From contig CAZKZS010000038.1 of NCBI GenBank assembly GCA_964557285.1, forward strand, positions 1 to 22,714: a DNA stretch of 22,714 nucleotides. Direction: 5' to 3'. The position numbers and the translations under genes are program-made. Position 1 is the stretch's first letter; each line of letters starts with the position of its first letter. Shown in pieces: positions 21,220 through 22,714 of the stretch. The notes under the pieces are model-generated. The model did not search any database. It saw only the letters and a program-made list of their open reading frames with translations, and was not told the origin of the DNA. This DNA is from SB15 sp964557285 (GTDB lineage: Bacteria; Chloroflexota; Anaerolineae; Aggregatilineales; J027).

Positions 21220-22112
21220 CCACCGGGGAGTAGAGGTTTGCCCGTTGCCACGTCTATACCAAAATATTCCCCGTATTCGCGTGCCTGCCGCCCTATCAAA
21301 CGGGCAATGGCCTGCACAATCGCGCGTGCCTCTTCCCAGGTAAGTTCCTCTTTTTCACCCAGTTTTCGGGCGCAGCCATCTTCAGCCAGTGCCTGATAAA
21401 ATAAAGCGGGCAAAGGCTGGTGGTCACGCAAATTGGCTTTAGCTGGTAAGCTCATTTCCTCTCGCAGACGTTTTGCGGTGCGCTGCCACAGCCCCAGATA
21501 AATATCATCCGTAGCGATGCGATAGTGTTCCTGAGTAATGTCGGCAATGGCCTGCTTAAGGGCAGCAGTAAAAGTAGCGCGTTTAAGTTTGCCGAACACA
21601 CGGGCATTAATCCATTCTTCGGATTTGCCCTGCCGTTTATATTCGGCAATGGCTGCGTCAATCGCCTGGTCAGGGTCAATTGCCCCCGATTCGATGACCG
21701 TTTCGGGCTTCCGCCGTACAAGGTCTACAAACACACCAGCTTTTGATAAAAATACTTTTATTTCTTTCAACAAGGGGCGATCTTTATTGACACGCAAGTG
21801 CTGAGCTATTAAATATAGGCCTTTATCATCTGTATAGTCAGCGACAAATTTCCGACCATCTTTTCTCGTGTGGGAGATACTTCGGGTTGTAACGGAAGTA
21901 TCAAGTAAACTTCGCGTTTTTACCTCATTCCAAATTTTGGACGCATGAATAGTGTTTGTTTCCAGCAAACCAACTATCCAATCGGTAATGGAATACCAAT
22001 AAACCTCCTGTTCAATGGTATGCTCTAAGTTAAAGTTCCATTTTTCTGCTACAATAAGCGGAAGTGGCCGGTCATCGTCATGAGATACACTGTACGGGAT
22101 TATTTCTTGCAT
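21216..22112 (-). CDS. DinD/BRO-N-like DNA-damage-inducible-type protein
   Basis: 298 residues. The N-terminal half has the pattern of BRO-N and DinD-type proteins: YWYSITDWIVGLLETN, IWNEVKTRSLL, FVADYTDDKGLYLIAQHL and DRPLLKEIKVFLSKAGVFVDLVRR. In Escherichia coli DinD is SOS-induced and inhibits RecA filaments; BRO-N proteins occur as phage antirepressors. The C-terminal half (from about 165) is helical with AIAEYKRQGKSEEWINARVFGKL and ends in a GYFGIDVATGKP-like tail. It starts with ATG 22112 from a strong promoter and diverges from a small HTH gene. The arrangement resembles a phage repressor/antirepressor pair. No LexA-like site is recognised. Confidence 0.65.
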   Translation of the reverse strand: MQEIIPYSVSHDDDRPLPLIVAEKWNFNLEHTIEQEVYWYSITDWIVGLLETNTIHASKIWNEVKTRSLLDTSVTTRSISHTRKDGRKFVADYTDDKGLYLIAQHLRVNKDRPLLKEIKVFLSKAGVFVDLVRRKPETVIESGAIDPDQAIDAAIAEYKRQGKSEEWINARVFGKLKRATFTAALKQAIADITQEHYRIATDDIYLGLWQRTAKRLREEMSLPAKANLRDHQPLPALFYQALAEDGCARKLGEKEELTWEEARAIVQAIARLIGRQAREYGEYFGIDVATGKPLLPGG

Positions 22113-22139
22113 TGTGGCGCTCTTTTCTATCGTAAAATC

Positions 22140-22168
22140 AGTATAAGCATAAGCTCATTTAAAGTCAA
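22140..22168 (-). promoter_or_regulatory. Promoter of the DinD-like gene
   Basis: On the minus strand TTGACT (22163-22168) and TATACT (22140-22145) are exactly 17 bases apart. Both are 5/6 matches, making this the best sigma-70-type promoter in the window. The short CTCA/TGAG inverted repeat at 22181-22193 lies upstream and could be an operator for the adjacent HTH protein. Confidence 0.7.
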
Positions 22169-22208
22169 ACAATTGCGTACTCATTTTTTGAGCATAGGTG
22201 AAAGTATT

Positions 22209-22487
22209 GTGCTAAGACGACATCCTCCTAAACCTAAAAAAAACCTGCCATCCATACCCTTAAAAAAGGTAAAAAGGCTAAAACTGGTTGAATTGATGGA
22301 AAAACATCAGGTTACAGCCAATACACTGGGGCTTGTTCTCAAAGTATCTCCCAATACCATCCGTGCTTATATGCACGATGAGGGGCGAGAACCCAGTTTT
22401 AGTCTCATTATCAATCTCAAGACCTACTTTGGATTGGAACGGGACGAGGATTTAGTCGAATTTGAAGAAGTGGCGGACGACAAATAA
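22209..22487 (+). CDS. Small Cro/C1-type helix-turn-helix regulator
   Basis: 92 residues from GTG 22209, chosen because AGGTGA (22196-22201) is well spaced before it. The frame is open back to ATG 22080, but that would overlap the DinD-like gene and its promoter. A basic, Pro- and Lys-rich N-terminus precedes an HTH: LVELMEKHQVTANTLGLVLK (helices 1-2), VSPNTIRAYMHDEG (recognition helix and turn) and FSLIINLKTYFGLE. The acidic tail ends EFEEVADDK. The divergent arrangement suggests it represses the DinD-like gene, itself, or both. Its stop codon abuts that of the convergent ABC-F gene. Confidence 0.72.
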   Translation: MLRRHPPKPKKNLPSIPLKKVKRLKLVELMEKHQVTANTLGLVLKVSPNTIRAYMHDEGREPSFSLIINLKTYFGLERDEDLVEFEEVADDK

Positions 22488-22714
22488 CTACTCCGCCAAA
22501 TCTGCCCATTCTTCCAGCGCGTGATTTAATTCCGCCTCCTTCGCGTTATAGTCGGCGCTAAGGCGGGTTACATCTGCTACGTGACCGGACAGGCTCGCCG
22601 CTTCCATATCCTGCATAATGGCCGCAATTTCGTCCTGGAGGGTATGGATAAGGCTTTCGAGTTCCTGCACCCGTTTGTCGCGCACACATTTTGCGGTGCG
22701 CCGCTCCAAATATT
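22488..22714 (-). CDS. ABC-F family ATPase, C-terminal fragment
   Basis: About 75 residues, open to the right edge of the window. After YLERRTAK comes a coiled coil, VQELESLIHTLQDEIAAIM, then VTRLSADYNAKEAELNHALEEWADL. This is the C-terminal coiled-coil extension of Uup/EttA-like ABC-F proteins (x-E-x-x-I-x-x-L-E at the start and L-x-x-x-Y-x-x-x-x-x-E-L-x-x-x-x-x-E-W at the end), which act on the ribosome or on DNA intermediates. The ATPase domains lie outside the window, so the call rests on this tail only. Confidence 0.6.
   Translation of the reverse strand, partial: YLERRTAKCVRDKRVQELESLIHTLQDEIAAIMQDMEAASLSGHVADVTRLSADYNAKEAELNHALEEWADLAE

Noticed and set aside
22113..22208. LexA/SOS box upstream of the DinD-like gene
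   Set aside because: Neither CTGT-N8-ACAG nor GAAC-N4-GTTC is present, and the LexA site of this lineage is unknown to me.

Overview
The window is a stretch of bacterial chromosome of moderate GC content (about 50% in genes), dense in housekeeping functions. The combination of a class I lysyl-tRNA synthetase, SpoVS, RecD2, an OmpR-type two-component pair, a TolB/PD40 propeller protein and two secreted FAS1 (fasciclin) proteins with Ala/Thr/Glu-rich linkers suggests a Chloroflexota-like (Anaerolineae-type) bacterium. That placement is inference; no rRNA or other phylogenetic marker is present.

Layout. 1-2127: the start of an AlaX-like editing protein (minus, cut by the window edge) diverges from a membrane-anchored PD40 propeller gene followed by holB (clamp-loader delta prime). 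2097-3298: a GAF sensor histidine kinase broken by an internal deletion and frameshift. 3299-3821: a gene-free block with eleven copies of GTTAT(CG/GA)ACA, a GC cluster, TAG trinucleotides and an AT-rich tract; this is the best candidate for the replication origin. 3822-6273: a small secreted Met/Glu-rich protein, a histidine kinase and an OmpR/PhoB-type response regulator, linked by a four-fold 11-bp-period direct repeat that looks like the regulator's binding site. 6369-7736: dnaA. 7737-8340: a second gene-free block (dnaA leader/promoter) that shares sequence words with the origin-like block. 8341-8646: spoVS. 8685-10967: class I LysRS fused to a C-terminal B3/B4 (PheRS-type editing) domain. 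11111-11806: a zinc-ribbon/FHA protein. 11801-14802: recD2 followed by an unrecognised gene. 14954-17485: two tandem fasciclin genes. 17609-21219: ridA, nadK, a zinc-finger membrane protein and recN. 21216-22487: a DinD/BRO-like protein divergent from a small HTH regulator. 22488-22714: the C-terminus of an ABC-F ATPase, cut by the window edge.

How the parts fit. The most interesting theme is replication initiation. The DnaA-box-like repeats deviate from the common TTATCCACA at the central positions, and the DnaA DNA-binding signature reads GGRTHST instead of the usual GGRDHT/ST, so initiator and site may have changed together. Near-matches to the same box lie beside the proposed dnaA promoter, suggesting autoregulation. 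Other points of interest are the LysRS-B3/B4 fusion, a symmetric shared -10 element that would make the PD40 mRNA leaderless, and the proposed two-component regulon controlling the Met/Glu-rich exported protein.
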